From Aporrectodea caliginosa (Eukaryota > Annelida > Clitellata > Crassiclitellata > Lumbricidae), in assembly GCA_020284085.1 (NCBI GenBank), contig JACEVL010000969.1, forward strand, positions 1 through 64,000: a stretch of DNA of 64,000 bases. Reading direction: 5' to 3'. The notes beneath the pieces are model-generated. The model saw only the letters and a program-made list of their open reading frames with translations, was not told the DNA's origin and did not search any database. Position 1 is the first letter of the stretch, and every line of letters starts with the position of its first letter. Positions 1 to 10,830 of the stretch are shown one piece after another. The position numbers were made by a program, and so were the translations under genes.

Positions 1-1
1 A

Positions 2-208
2 GATCCTCCTACCTATAAGATAAGCGATTATAATGGAGAAGAAATACAAGGCTCGTTTTATCAAGAGGAGCTACAAAAATCTACTCAAGAAATATTTAGG
101 ATCGAGAAGGTTATCAGAAAACGCGGAAAGAAATCTTTAGTTAAATGGCTTGGTTATCCTGAGTCCTTTAATTCGTGGGTTGATAATGAAGACTTATCGA
201 CCGTGTGA
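2..208 (+). pseudogene. C-terminal tail of a retroviral-type integrase with chromodomain (Polinton/Maverick-like)
   Basis: The frame is open from the window edge to a TGA at 206-208, giving about 68 residues, so only the 3' end is visible. It opens with the YKI.DYNGEEIQGSFYQEEL pattern that follows the integrase core in transposon-derived integrases of the F54H12.3 type. It then shows a chromodomain-like stretch with IFRIEKVI, LVKWLGYPESFNSW and a final acidic EDL. From family knowledge, chromodomains at integrase C-termini help direct insertion to chromatin, and this arrangement is typical of Polinton/Maverick integrases. Other integrase-bearing elements are possible. No DDE core is visible because it lies outside the window. 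Whether the gene is intact cannot be judged. Confidence 0.6.
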
Positions 209-640
209 CGGCTCATCATCAAAACTGACGACTGATCGAAACTGTTGGGAACTTCCACGACCTTTGACCTTTAGGAAGTATAGGCGGAGTTATTTGACCA
301 AGGCGGTGGTTTCGATAAAACTGCTGACTCATCGAAACTTTAGGGATTTGACATAGAGTTTAGGTTTGTGCACGCCGGATCGAAACTATTGGAAATTCCC
401 TGGCGTTTTTTCCTTGTTATTGGTTGATGTTGGTTATTGGTTGATGTTGGTTTCGATTATTTTATCCTTGGTTATTCGTTAAAATAGTTTTTTAACCTAT
501 TAGGTTGGTGTTTTGAACCTAGATTTAGGTTAATGAGCTAGACGCTTAGTTCTTATACTACTTAATTATTTTACTAAATCATTTGATGTTGTTTTATTGA
601 GAGCGTTGATTGGTCCTGATTGCGAATTAATTGAATTTAA
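209..640. other. AT-rich non-coding stretch after the integrase tail
   Basis: No coding potential was recognised. There is a short local repeat (TTGGTTATTGGTTGATG units near 415-455) and the composition is rich in T. It may be the 3' flank of the integrase-bearing element, but no terminal inverted repeat was found. Confidence 0.4.
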
Positions 641-642
641 AA

Positions 643-893
643 TGTTAATTAATCATTAGAAGTCTTTGGAGTTGAGCGGCATCAAGGAACAGTATTATAG
701 TTGTATACATTTCAAAGGAGCAATTAACGTTAGCCTAATTATTTTAATTAATCATTAGAAGTCTTTGGAGTTGAGCGGCATCAAGGAACAGTATTATAGT
801 TGTATACATTTCAAAGGAACAATTAACGTTAATTATTTTAATTAATCATTAGAATTTTTTGGAGTTGAGCGGCATCAAGGAACAGTATTACTA
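643..893 (+). repeat. Three tandem copies of a ~90-100 bp unit upstream of the MULE ORF
   Basis: The unit starts TTAATTAATCATTAGAA and continues GTTGAGCGGCATCAAGGAAC...CAATTAACGTTA. It occurs at about 643-740, 743-836 and 837-893, the last copy truncated. The array ends about 50 bp before the MULE ATG. It may be sub-terminal repeats of that transposon, which are common in Mutator-like elements. Confidence 0.8.
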
Positions 894-946
894 TATAAGA
901 CAGCAGAAATCAAACTTCTTATTACAGTAGTGCTAGAACGTCGAGA

Positions 947-1870
947 ATGCCACTTGAATTCATTAAAAGTAATAAGGGTCGTGATCTGTTGTTGGTAGAA
1001 GGTTATACTTTTCGACGCGAAAAAGAAATAAAGGGGAAAAAGCACTGGAAATGTACTGATTATGATAGATTTAAATGTCGCGCTCGTTGCCATACCGAGG
1101 GTCAAGATATTGTGACAGTGTCTAATCACAATCATGTTCCTGATGCTGCAAAAGTGGAAGTGAGAAAGACGATGGAGAAGGTCAAAGCTAAAGCGACGAC
1201 AACACAAGAGTCTACTCATCAGATTGTCGCAGGAACACTTAGAGGCACATCGACAGCCGTCGCCGGTCAGCTGCCTCATGTTCGCTCCATCAAGCAAACC
1301 GTCAGAAGAGCGCGTCGCCATGATGGCGTTCCTTTGGCGAATCCGGCGAACATAGATGAATTGGTTATACCAGATGTCTACAAGAAAACGATGAAAGGAG
1401 ACGATTTTCTGAAGTACGACAGTGGTTCTGCTCCTAATCGCATACTCATCTTCACAACATCAGACAATTTGAAGTTGATGTCAGAATGCCCGAATTGGTA
1501 TGCAGACGGTACATTCAAGTGTACACCTCCGCTATTTAATCAGCTCTACACCATCCACGCTGTTAAGTACAGCTCTGTCATTCCAACTGTCTTCATTCTG
1601 ATGACAGACAGATCGACGAATAGCTATGTTCGAGTTCTAACGGCACTCAATCAACTTAAACCAAATCTTCAACCGAAGTCGGTGATGACAGATTTCGAAC
1701 AGGCTGCTCTTCTTGCATTCAAAACAGTCTATCCAGGTGCCGAACAACGTGGATGTTTGTTTCACATGGGTCAATGCATATGGAAAAAAATTCAAGCGAA
1801 TAATAAATCTAGGCTACTTCTAGAAATATACTTCGTGATACATTTAAAACTTTATATAATAAATCTGTGA
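947..1870 (+). mobile_element. FLYWCH-zinc-finger MULE (Mutator-like) transposase, 3'-truncated
   Basis: The 307-residue frame starts at an ATG. Residues about 3-68 form a FLYWCH-type zinc finger: F-x-x-S-x-K-G-R, then YTF, HWKC, CRAR and HNH near residue 62. From about residue 180 there is a MULE transposase core: WYADGTFKC (first Asp), the ILMTDRS segment, MTDFEQAA (second Asp) and GCLFHMGQ, the C-x-x-H that usually lies between the second Asp and the catalytic Glu. Homology stops about at KKIQANN near 1800, and the last 20 residues read into repeat DNA. The third acidic residue (Glu) of the DDE triad is therefore missing and the transposase should be inactive. The family cuts and pastes DNA in the nucleus. 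The start fits because the finger is complete. Confidence 0.85.
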
Positions 1871-2221
1871 AATCGACCGTAGACCGTTTAAGTCTTCAAA
1901 TGGGTTTACGTTCAAAACCGCGATCACAAAACCGCGATCGTCAAAATCGCGATCATCAAAACAGCGATTTCACCGATACATTTAAAACTTTCTATAATAA
2001 ATCTGTGAAATCGACCGTAGACCGTTTAAGTCTTCAAATGTAGGCTAACATTACACATTAATTTTTGTTATGATTATGTATACTTAAAACATTCTATAAT
2101 ATAATTATGTATACTTAAAACTTTCTATAATAAATCTGTGAAATCGCTGTTTTGATGATCGCTATTATATGCAGTCGCTGTTTTGTGCATCGCTATTTTG
2201 TGATCGCGGTTTTGAACGTAG
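1838..2221. repeat. Direct and inverted repeats after the MULE ORF
   Basis: A 65-bp segment (GATACATTTAAAACTT...GTCTTCAAATG) occurs at about 1838-1903 and again at 1975-2040. A block of CAAAACCGCGATC-like units (1910-1972) returns as an imperfect reverse complement at about 2139-2221. This foldback arrangement looks like the subterminal part of a DNA transposon, possibly the MULE's 3' end or a MITE that truncated it. Confidence 0.75.
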
Positions 2222-2388
2222 ACCTAAATTTCGAATACAAAACTTTCTACCAGTCATTGATAAGTTTGTTACTGCTCGGCGTGGTGCGTATGAGCTTTTG
2301 TCTCGGTTCGGCTTCCTGGGCAAACTGGATGTGCTTTCATCACATGAAAGCGGCATCGAATCTCACTGAGGTCTATAAAGATTAAAGA
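2205..2388 (+). pseudogene. hAT (ZMYM/THAP-associated type) transposase fragment, left half
   Basis: The translation contains FLPVIDKFVTARRGAYELL, RFGFLGKL, LSSHE and, after a frame change, AASNLTEVYKD. This is the pattern of the helical region in hAT transposases annotated as zinc-finger MYM-type or 52-kDa-repressor-like proteins. The frame breaks between SHE and KAASNL. The coding sequence is then interrupted by the hAT element that begins at 2391 and resumes at 4514. No catalytic Asp is included, so it is a relic. Confidence 0.6.
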
Positions 2389-2564
2389 CGCAGTGGCGGC
2401 ACTACACCAGGGCATGCCAGGGCAAATGCCCTGGTAAAAAAGCCGTTGCCCTGGTCGTTGCCCTGCCAAATTTTTGGCTCCAAAATTTTGCTATACAGCT
2501 TTATAGCATGATACACGATACACAACTGCAGGTCCACACACACACACACGTGTGTGGTCTATCA

Positions 2565-2968
2565 CAGTGCTTCCCAAACTTTTCAGTGTCACGGACCGGC
2601 AAGAATTAACTTTCAATGTCACGGACCGGCAGGATTTTCCAACTGCACGAGGACCGGTGCCCAATTTATTAACTATTTCTCTTTTTCACATAAATTACTC
2701 AAAATGTAGCCTATTAGAATTGATTTAAATTTAAATGCATGTTTAGCCAATTCAATGACTCTATTGCCCTTTATTTTGCTAGTCTAATAAAGTGTTTTTA
2801 TGACTTATAATTATTATGAAATTATTAATTAATTACTATGAAAAATATGGTGGAACCATTTCTTGATTCCGACACAGTTTGACCAGTTTCTTGACTCACT
2901 TTGGGGACCGGCAACGGAGGGCTCGCGGACCGGCACCGGTCCGCGGGCCACCACTTTGGGAAGCACTG
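2565..2968. mobile_element. Non-autonomous hAT element (404 bp) with perfect 8-bp target duplication
   Basis: It begins CAGTGCTTCCCAAA and ends TTTGGGAAGCACTG, a perfect 14-bp terminal inverted repeat, with CGGACCGG-type motifs just inside both ends. It is flanked on both sides by GTCTATCA (2557-2564 and 2969-2976). It has no coding capacity. The related sequence at 14300-14618 lacks this insert and so serves as an empty site. Confidence 0.95.
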
Positions 2969-3116
2969 GTCTATCAGTCACCTGTCAGAATATTTGAATT
3001 TTGAACCACAGTAGAAGCGAACACTCAGTTGTTTGTACATGGAGACACGCTCGATATATACGGCCAGTGAGTGATGATTCTTCCATTGAGGCATGCATCC
3101 ACTCTGCTCCAGCGTC

Positions 3117-3355
<239 letters not shown>

Positions 3356-4513
3356 TATATCGCTGTCTCTGTCGCCTGTCTCCTACAGTGTCTCTGTACA
3401 ATTCATGGTAGGCCTTACTGTATATTCATTCGTTTACCGTAGTTTTAAATATAATATGTAGACGAAAATTATCATCATCAGCCATGAATCCCTTGAAACG
3501 TATGTAGCCTACAGTTCTGGCATTCAGAAAGGAGCAGAGGAAAGTCGAAAATTGAGGTTCCTGTTGTCGGTACTCCTTCCATCAATATGTTCTTTAAGAT
3601 GCAAACCTCAGGTTCAGCTGCAGAGGTTTGTGGAGAATGCAGATACAGCGGAGGAAGAAGCCGATAGGCTAGCTATAGTTCACTTTGCTCCGATGTGCCG
3701 ACAACTTCCAAGTAGAAAATAGACGTCATTAGAGGTGAGGAAATTGACATCACTTCCAGTTCCACTGCTACCTCAGACTGTGATTTATTTAAGCTGGACC
3801 GATCTTTCGCTATACTGATCGGGCACACTTTTCTTCCACTATCGCATCTGCTTCCTTTAAATTAAGAGCATGACTTTATCTCAGGACCCATGTCATCCTA
3901 GTAGTCCGTTTGAAGAAGATGGAAGCGGGAGGCCTATTGTCAGTAGCAAACACCAGGGTGAGAATTGCCGGGGGAGGTTAGGGGTTCAACCCCTTGTCTT
4001 TCTTAGGATCCCGCAATAAAGTCTACATTTCACACGCAAACTGCACATAAATCAACGTCTAATCCCTATAGGCTTAATTGCATCTCATATGACACGAGTT
4101 ACTTGAGCAAATGCGTAAACAATAGGGCCTACCTGAATCAATGGCTTTATTTGTTGAACTTGTTGCTTTTGAACACTTTTGTGCAATGTGCATGCTACCA
4201 AAAAGAGTATTTTTTAGTAATGCTTTACTAAGTTCACTGAGATGTTAAAATTTGCTTTACAAATGTGCAAAAGCGTTCAGCTTCAGGAGGCTTTGCCCAC
4301 CTGAGCCTCTGACCTGACAAGTATAATAGTACAGAGGGACGACTTTTGTCGAGCGCGGTAGCTCGAAATTAAATGGTCACCATGCAAGGCATGCATATGG
4401 TCACCATATAAGCTCGTGCTACCACGCTTGCCATTAATCACCTCTGCACTGGTTTATTTGTATGACTGCCCTGGCTATGCCCTGGTAACAAAAAGTGTCT
4501 GGCGCCGACACTG

Positions 4514-4619
4514 CAAAGACGACCTTGATTTATGCTTAGGAAGTGAGCTTGTGCAACTTGTTGAATTTGTGGACACATTCATGGACGAACGAGCTCAAGA
4601 TGTTTCTGAAGAGAATTAA
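4514..4619 (+). pseudogene. hAT (ZMYM-type) transposase fragment, right half
   Basis: The frame gives DDLDLCLGSELVQLVEFVDT followed by FMDERAQDVSEE. This continues the hAT transposase region found before 2391 (VYKD then DDL). It stops at a TAA at about 4617. The two halves are separated only by the 2391-4513 element. Confidence 0.6.
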
Positions 4620-4673
4620 CATGTATCGGCTTTCACTTCAGAAACATCTTGAGCTTGGTATACTTCCATGAAT
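4556..4673. repeat. Imperfect inverted repeat at the end of the transposase fragment
   Basis: CTCAAGATGTTTCTGAAG near 4590-4608 returns as CTTCAGAAACATCTTGAGC at about 4635-4653, with further weaker pairing outward (TTGTTGAATTTGTG against TTTTCACAAC). This is an inverted partial duplication of the transposase piece, which could form a hairpin. Confidence 0.75.
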
Positions 4674-4679
4674 TTTCAC

Positions 4680-5314
4680 AACTTTAATCGAATAATAATT
4701 TTCACATAAAAAGAGAGGCAGACGAATCAAATGGTATATATATTTCTTACACATATGTTTCGCCTCAAGCTGATGCAGTTTCAGCTAGGCACCGTCTTTC
4801 CATTTTGGATAAATTGTTTTGTTTTCTACTTCGGTCGGCGCTGTGCAAATTCGTCTGACATTATCCTCAATTTTTGGATGCATAACATCCACAGTAATCC
4901 TTGGAGTGATCGGTGGGTGAGCGTAATCGGTTACTTCAAGCATTCGATTCAGTGTCACTGTTGCGTGTTTACTGTTAATCGTTTTTGCGAATTCGTTTGT
5001 TGATCTTAGGTGCCTGCGTGAGACCATCCACATATATAAGTAAAGCTGCAGCTCCATGATAACCTTCATACATGCACACGCATATGTACACATACAGATA
5101 CATACTTTTGTATGATTAAGTATGAGCAGTGTGTAATACCGTAGCCGCTTGAATTGATTTGAAGTTTAAGTTCCCCTGAGACGAAACATGTGTAATTAGA
5201 GTTATTATGTATCACCAAAAGTTGATGCTTGGCATATGAATAAAAAATATTAGCAATAGATTATGCTTTGATCATGATGACGACGACTACAGATCGTGAT
5301 GATAATGATGCTAG
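4680..5314. other. Intergenic region upstream of Mab-21 copy A
   Basis: No recognised gene. A minus-strand open frame at 4785-5093 (102 codons) has unremarkable composition and no motif I know, so it is not called. A GAT/GAC-rich tract lies at 5270-5310. If copy A has an upstream exon and promoter, they should be here or further left, but neither could be identified. Confidence 0.4.
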
Positions 5315-5320
5315 TTAGTC

Positions 5321-5339
5321 TGTTCTCATCTAGTTTCAG
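5321..5339 (+). promoter_or_regulatory. Possible splice acceptor for copy A
   Basis: The pyrimidine-rich TGTTCTCATCTAGTTTCAG ends at 5339 and is followed by CTACGTACG. The copy A frame is open from 5315 but contains no ATG before the conserved N-terminus (it reads GTG TCG GAG TTC), which is not a normal eukaryotic start. An upstream exon joined here is one explanation. Copies E and F show ...ATTCAG at the matching place, but the distances to the conserved codons differ (14, 12 and 10 bases), so a shared intron is unproven. Confidence 0.35.
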
Positions 5340-8164
5340 CTACGTACGACCGCGTGTCGGAGTTCATCGTCAAAACCTGTCGATGGTTTTCAAAGACCAA
5401 CTCTAACGTTTTGGATTCCATACATTTACAAACTTCCATCGCTGAGAGAGATTGTTCAATTTTAAGTGGCAGCTGTGCCGAGTTCTTTATTCGACCGTTA
5501 CATTCATGCATCGGTGACGTTGATGTCTTTAAGATTAAACAAAATTCACTAGCCTTTACAGATGAAAAGCCTGTATTGCCTTACGATTACCGTCAGATTC
5601 CTGATGCAAAAGACTGTTACTTTATGGAACCATACCTCGATCATCCAGCTTTTGTACGACTTCGTCTTTTGGGACAAATGTGGTATGACTGGGAATGCAA
5701 AACCTTTAAATTTGTTCACGATGACGGTCAAATATTTCTCACTACAACAGAAGTGTATGATGGTGATATAGAAGGACACTGCGTGGTTGGTCCGGCGCTT
5801 AAAACGTTAGACACAGATCCATTTTCAGCTGATTTTGTTTCAACCATATGGTGTCCACAGTGGCCAAACGAAGCTAAAAAGTGGCCGAATCGACATAGAA
5901 AGCACGGATGGCCGACTACCGCCATCATTCACGAGGTTGTACAGAATGGTTGTCATGTTGTAAAGGCAAAACATCCTGCTTGCAGAAATGATGTACATCA
6001 GTGGAGGCTGTCATTTTCAGTTGCGGAAGTTATTTTACTTCAGAGTTGGACTCCTATTCAGCAGATTGTCTATCATATGGTCAGATTCTTTTCCAAGAGA
6101 GAACTAATCAGAAAAGATTGTCCAAAGGAAGATGAGGTTCTCTGCACTTACCATTTTAAAACAATCATGATGTGGTCTTGTGAAGAAATGTCACCAGGAT
6201 GGTGGAATTCCTTATCTGTTATTAAAATATGCTGCATTTTAATTGAAAAACTTTCAAAATGGCTTAAAGAGACAAGATGTCCAAACTATTTTATTCCTCA
6301 GGCAAATTTGTTTCATGGACACTTTAGCCAGAAGGTCGTTGATGAAACTGCTAAAAAAATGATTTATTATTGCGATCCCGACATTCTAAGCCTTTGGTTT
6401 ATGGAGCATTACATGCATCCACGTTTTCTTGATCTATCAGGTGAAAAATGCACCCTTGACATCTTAAGCCATGAGTATGTGATGCTCATCAGGCAAGTCA
6501 TTGAAGCAATGGATCATAGATCTTTCGACCGGTATGTTTCGATAAGATTCTGTTTTGATGTCTATTATGCGCACCGCTCAGTAGAGGAAGGATTCGACAG
6601 TCTGCGTGTCGATATTTTCAAATACACTTTGAGATTTGGTTCACCTTTTGAAAAAGAAATAGATTTTCTGCCATCACCAGGCTACGAATCAATTTATTGG
6701 TTTTATGGTTCGATGCTGCGTATATTGTACGCTGCCCATTTGTTAGACTGGGAAGAAATGTTCTGCGACAGCGAATGGTTTGCTGAAATAATTGGACATA
6801 TTTCGAGTAAACCAAAGTTCTTTAGATCCAAGCATCACAACTTGCCAAGACCGTTGTGTATTGGTGATAATGAAAGCCAATTATTTTTAGTTAGAGCTCA
6901 AGATCTGATGGAAAATCTGATTGAATCAAATGATAATCTAGAATTTCAAGTTGTGTCGGAAATATCAAAAGAACTTCTTAGTAGAGCTTTGGAAGTTGCG
7001 GATTCTAAAACAAACGTAATCGTCAGAGCGACTTTGTGCTACGAGGCGGCTCTTCACTTTGCTGCATCAGAATATCAAATTGTTTTAGACATTTGCTTGG
7101 CAGTGATAATGAATGAAAAGTCTGAGAAAGAGGAAACAGAAACATTAAATGCCGGCTGTTTGTTGTATGTTGAAGACATTGCTAAGATAATTGGATTTTA
7201 TTTGGTTTTCAGGAGGACTAAATACGCTTCTTTGCATTTTACTAAGAGGCAGTTTTTCTTAGATCTGCGTCTTACACCCGAGGTGTTTGCTCAGTATTTA
7301 AGAATTTCTTCAATCGAAAGAACAGGTGAGGCTTTTGAACCTAATAACATTTCTCAAACTCCAATATTTCCGTTGGATGCAATTTTAATGACTATTATAA
7401 ATGAAAAAATTTCACGATGTTCGATGAAAAGAAGGAATGTTTTGTGCTGTTGTCAAAGAACGGATCCAATGAATAAATTAAAAGTGTGCAATGAAATATG
7501 TTTGCCAAGCGAATACAGTATTGTTCAATTACTCATGGAATATTCCTTAGAAAATATGAGAGCATTTTACGATGCGATCTGCGAAACCTTTGCAATTGAC
7601 TGCAGTACTGTTGACTGTTACCGTGCTGCATATCTAAAGAAGTGTCATAAATATTCTGAAGTATTGCCTTTGTGCGAAAGAATTCTGGATCAGCCTGATT
7701 TGGAGAGCCATTTGAAGGAACTCGCGTTTGTAAATGTCATCGTTTTGCCACCTCTTGATATTTATTTTGACAATAACATTCAATGTTTGCTTGGACTTCA
7801 CACGCTTGTTTGCTATCTATCGCCTTCGAATAAAGTTTTGGATGAAATAGAAGTAAGTGAAATATCGACGTTCCAGAACCATTTCGCCCGACATATTTAC
7901 TCTGGCAAAAAATCACTTTCAGCAGTTCTTACCGATCCTTCGAATCTGAAAAGTCGTTATTTTCTTGGAAGACATTTTCTGGCAAGATATTTGAAAGTGG
8001 GATGTCTGATTGAATGCAGTCATTCACTGTCAGAAGTAATGTTCGAATTTAAAAAACTCAAAGCTTGTCTTCCCTTTGAGCACGTCATTCGTCTCTTTCT
8101 TGAACAGAAACTCAGCAACTTCAGACAGTTGTTTCTGCCAAATACTGTTCAGAGTAAAGTATGA
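5340..8164 (+). CDS. Mab-21 domain protein, cGAS-like receptor family, copy A
   Basis: This is an open frame of about 936 residues with no intron. An N-terminal nucleotidyltransferase fold shows GSCAEFF (GS at residues 39-40 of the frame counted from 5354), D-V-D at 55-57, GPALK at 147-150 and a further Asp at 160 before WCPQWP. The Mab-21 helical half follows with HRKHGWPTT, HPACRND, WRLSFSVAE (217-225), LCTYHFKT and CPNYFIP. Proteins of this family (cGAS, cGLRs) make cyclic or linear nucleotide signals after sensing nucleic acid in the cytosol. The three acidic positions fit a catalytic triad, but activity is inferred. After about residue 360 comes a ~575-residue extension with two TPR-like segments (ALHFAASEYQIVLDIC; AAYLKKCHKYSEVLPLCERI) and the conserved YFLGRHFLARYLK end. 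No ATG precedes the conserved start, so the gene needs an upstream exon or is 5'-broken. Confidence 0.85.
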
Positions 8165-8237
8165 TTTGATAACGACAAAGCATAGAAATAGCTGTAGAAG
8201 CACAAAAAATTAAGTGTTTAGATGGCTAAGCCTAATT

Positions 8238-8512
8238 ACGGGTTTAGGTGAATAGTAACACTCGGGCAGAAAGAGCAGAAGATGAGCATGGACGCGGGAT
8301 CTATTCACGCTTACGTCCAAAAGGTCCACTCAGCCTTCCATTCGCTATGTGGCGATGCTTAAATGTGCAGTAGGACAAATGGACGCTTTGCATGACTGTC
8401 ATACAGTTAAATTCGACTCCTGTAATAACTTGTAATCATCCGCTCATACTATGACTTGTAAGCATACTGCGGCGTGTCAATTTGAATTAATAATAAACAC
8501 GAATATGTATAT
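8238..8512 (+). repeat. Degenerate tRNA-derived SINE (family C)
   Basis: The 3' portion (AGTAGGACAAATGGACG...CATACAGTTAAATTCGAC) matches the better preserved element at 50307-50540 (AGTAGGACAGATG...CATACAGTTAGCTTCAAC). The tRNA-like head is damaged. It ends in an A-rich AATAATAAACACG tail near 8490-8500, directly downstream of copy A. Confidence 0.6.
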
Positions 8513-8637
8513 ATTATATTGTATTTAAAGATTTAAAAAGTGCCCATCACAGTGCACACTAATTAGAGACGCTCCAAGTGCGAAAGTCTCCCAGAATAAA
8601 GGCAGATTTTGAGGTAGCGAAAAGATGTAGCAGGACC

Positions 8638-10500
8638 CAAGGCCGTAGCCAGGATTTTGTTTCGGGGAGTGTTTACTAATCTTTGAGCAAGCCGACAAGC
8701 AACCAAGTCAACCGACCTGGGACACTCTATGAGAGCTCATGACGCTCCTACAAACCCCTTAGTTTGTAGGAACAAACCCCTTTGTTTGTAGGAGCGTCCT
8801 GAGCTCTCATAGAGGGTCCTAGGCGGTCTATACATAAGGCCTACACACTGTAGTAGGCCTACAGTTAATACCATAAGATTCCAGAGCACGAATATTACAG
8901 CTGCTCGTTTGATCGTCCGCCTTCCTCGTTTCTCCCATATTAACGACTTTTATGACATCTTCTTCTTCTTGTCGTTCTCTGCCTCTTAGGCATGTTCAGA
9001 TGTCCGACGTCGCCAATCCTCTCTTTGTTGGGCATCTTCTTTCAGCTTCCTGTAATCGTTTGTCATCATCCAATCCAGCATCATCTGTCTTGGTCTTCCT
9101 CCCCTCAATTTTTCCTTCATTGACCGTTCTTAGTAGTGAGTCTCCTCTCAGCGTGTTCCCGATCCATTTCCTTTGCCTCTCTCTTATTGTGCGTATAAGG
9201 ACTCTTTCTTCTCCAATTATTCCCAACACTTCTTCATTTGTTATATGTTCTGTCCAGATGATTGTTTCCATTCTTCTCCATGTGACATGTCCACATTTCG
9301 AAAGCTTCCAGTCTTCTTATATCCACTTTTCTCATTGTCCATGTCTCTGACCCATACAGCACCACACTCCATACTATATAGTGTCTTAGTCATTCTTATC
9401 TTCAGATTTTTGTTTAGTTTCCCTCTCAGTAATTTCTCCTGTTTGAGAATGCCTCCTTTCCTATTGCTATCCTTCTTTTAATTTCTCTGTGGCGTTTGGC
9501 ATCTGTTGTGATCATACTCCCTATGTAGCAGAATTCTTTGACTTGCTCTATCTGTTTTCCTCCAATGTGTATTCTGACTACATCCCGTATTCGGTTGATG
9601 TTCTGTTTAGCCTATCCATCATTGCTTGTAGTCCTTTCTGGTTTCTCGCCAACATTGCCTGATCGTCTGCAAATCTTATTGTCAAATAAGAAAAATGCGG
9701 AAATGGTTAGATATTTCTACAATAAATCAAACCTTTCAGCTGGGTTTAAATGAAATATGCATAAAATAGAAAAACTTTTACTGCAAAATAAGATTTTTAA
9801 TGTAATACTGATGAACAGTAAATGAGCTAACCTCTACGAGGGTCGGTTAATTGGAGCAACTGACATCGACACATACATGTATACATGCATGTGTCATAAC
9901 AGCTTTATTCACTATAGCCGCGTAGCCGATCCAAGAGATACCACAGATTTGAATTGTCTGCGGCTGCTAGAAATATGATATACAGGCACGTAGCCAGACT
10001 TAAATTCAAGAGGAGGCAACTTCACAGATCATTGGGAAAATCCTAGTCATTGAGGTCATTAGTCAATCGAAGTTCCAGTATATAAAAAAAGGAAGAGCAG
10101 TCAACTGCCTCCTCGTGCCTCAATGAAGCTACGCCTATGATGATATGCTGCAAGCCTTGGTGTCATGCATGAGAAACAGAATGTGTGGGAGGCTAGTTTG
10201 ATTTTGTGGCTGGTGATGTTGGAAAGGCAATAATATACAGGGAGTGTGTAACATGGGCATATATGATACTTTGGAAGCAAGTGTGAGCATGACCTACATC
10301 ATGTCGGTATATCGATAAGCTGTGCGGCTGAAAGACTGGCTCAGCCTGGTCGGGATTCTGTTCGTTTCACTGCTTGTCTCTTATTACACAAGCGCTTCGA
10401 GTGAAGCTGTCAGAAAGGCGCTAGTGCATTATTTAATTTTTACATTATTTAATTTCGGGGGTGTTTAAACACCCAAAACACCCCCCTAAATACGGCCTTG
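8638..10500. mobile_element. hAT-like transposon (1863 bp) with perfect 8-bp target duplication
   Basis: The ends are CAAGGCCGTA and TACGGCCTTG, a 10-bp inverted repeat. GCAGGACC lies on both sides (8630-8637, 10501-10508). It interrupts the host LINE, whose sequence resumes seamlessly. No transposase is recognised. The interior holds an RTE-like LINE fragment (8930-9690); 9690-10440 has nothing I recognise. Confidence 0.9.
8930..9690 (-). mobile_element. RTE-like LINE fragment inside the hAT element
   Basis: On the minus strand, near 9680-9640, the translation gives IRFADDQAMLA, the reverse-transcriptase FADD box, then QKGLQAMMDRLN. Downstream comes the typical C-terminal end of this clade (EEVLGIIGEERVLIRTIRER, RKWIGNTLRGDSLLRT). 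Frames are broken. Related copies are at 59050-60244 and 62640-62870. Confidence 0.7.
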
Positions 10501-10830
10501 GCAGGACCACCGGATAGAATGGTGGCGCGAATTAAGTGGGAAAGTTGATTCTATAGCGATGGGCCAATGCAGGCAAAGGCACGGGACTGGCCGTTCTCAC
10601 ACGAGGAACAAGGAGGTCAAGATGATCCGAAGATCGGAGCCGGCGAAAAGAAGTAGCCAAGGTGGGCCGACGTATGGAGTCAAAGAGGTATTTAGGGGCA
10701 AGACCCAGGTAGGTGCGGTAAATGAAGCTGATTACCTGGATGCGTGCTGCAAGAGGAAGCCAATGTAGGTATTCAAACATGAATGTAGAGACATGGGAGT
10801 ATCGCATCAGATGAGCCATAGGTCTAGCTA

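Noticed and set aside
4785..5093. Minus-strand 102-codon ORF upstream of copy A
   Set aside because: Length is within chance for the region, with no motif, splice context or second copy to support it.
5354..5356. GTG as start codon of copy A
   Set aside because: GTG starts are not expected in animal nuclear genes; a missing upstream exon or 5' damage is more likely.
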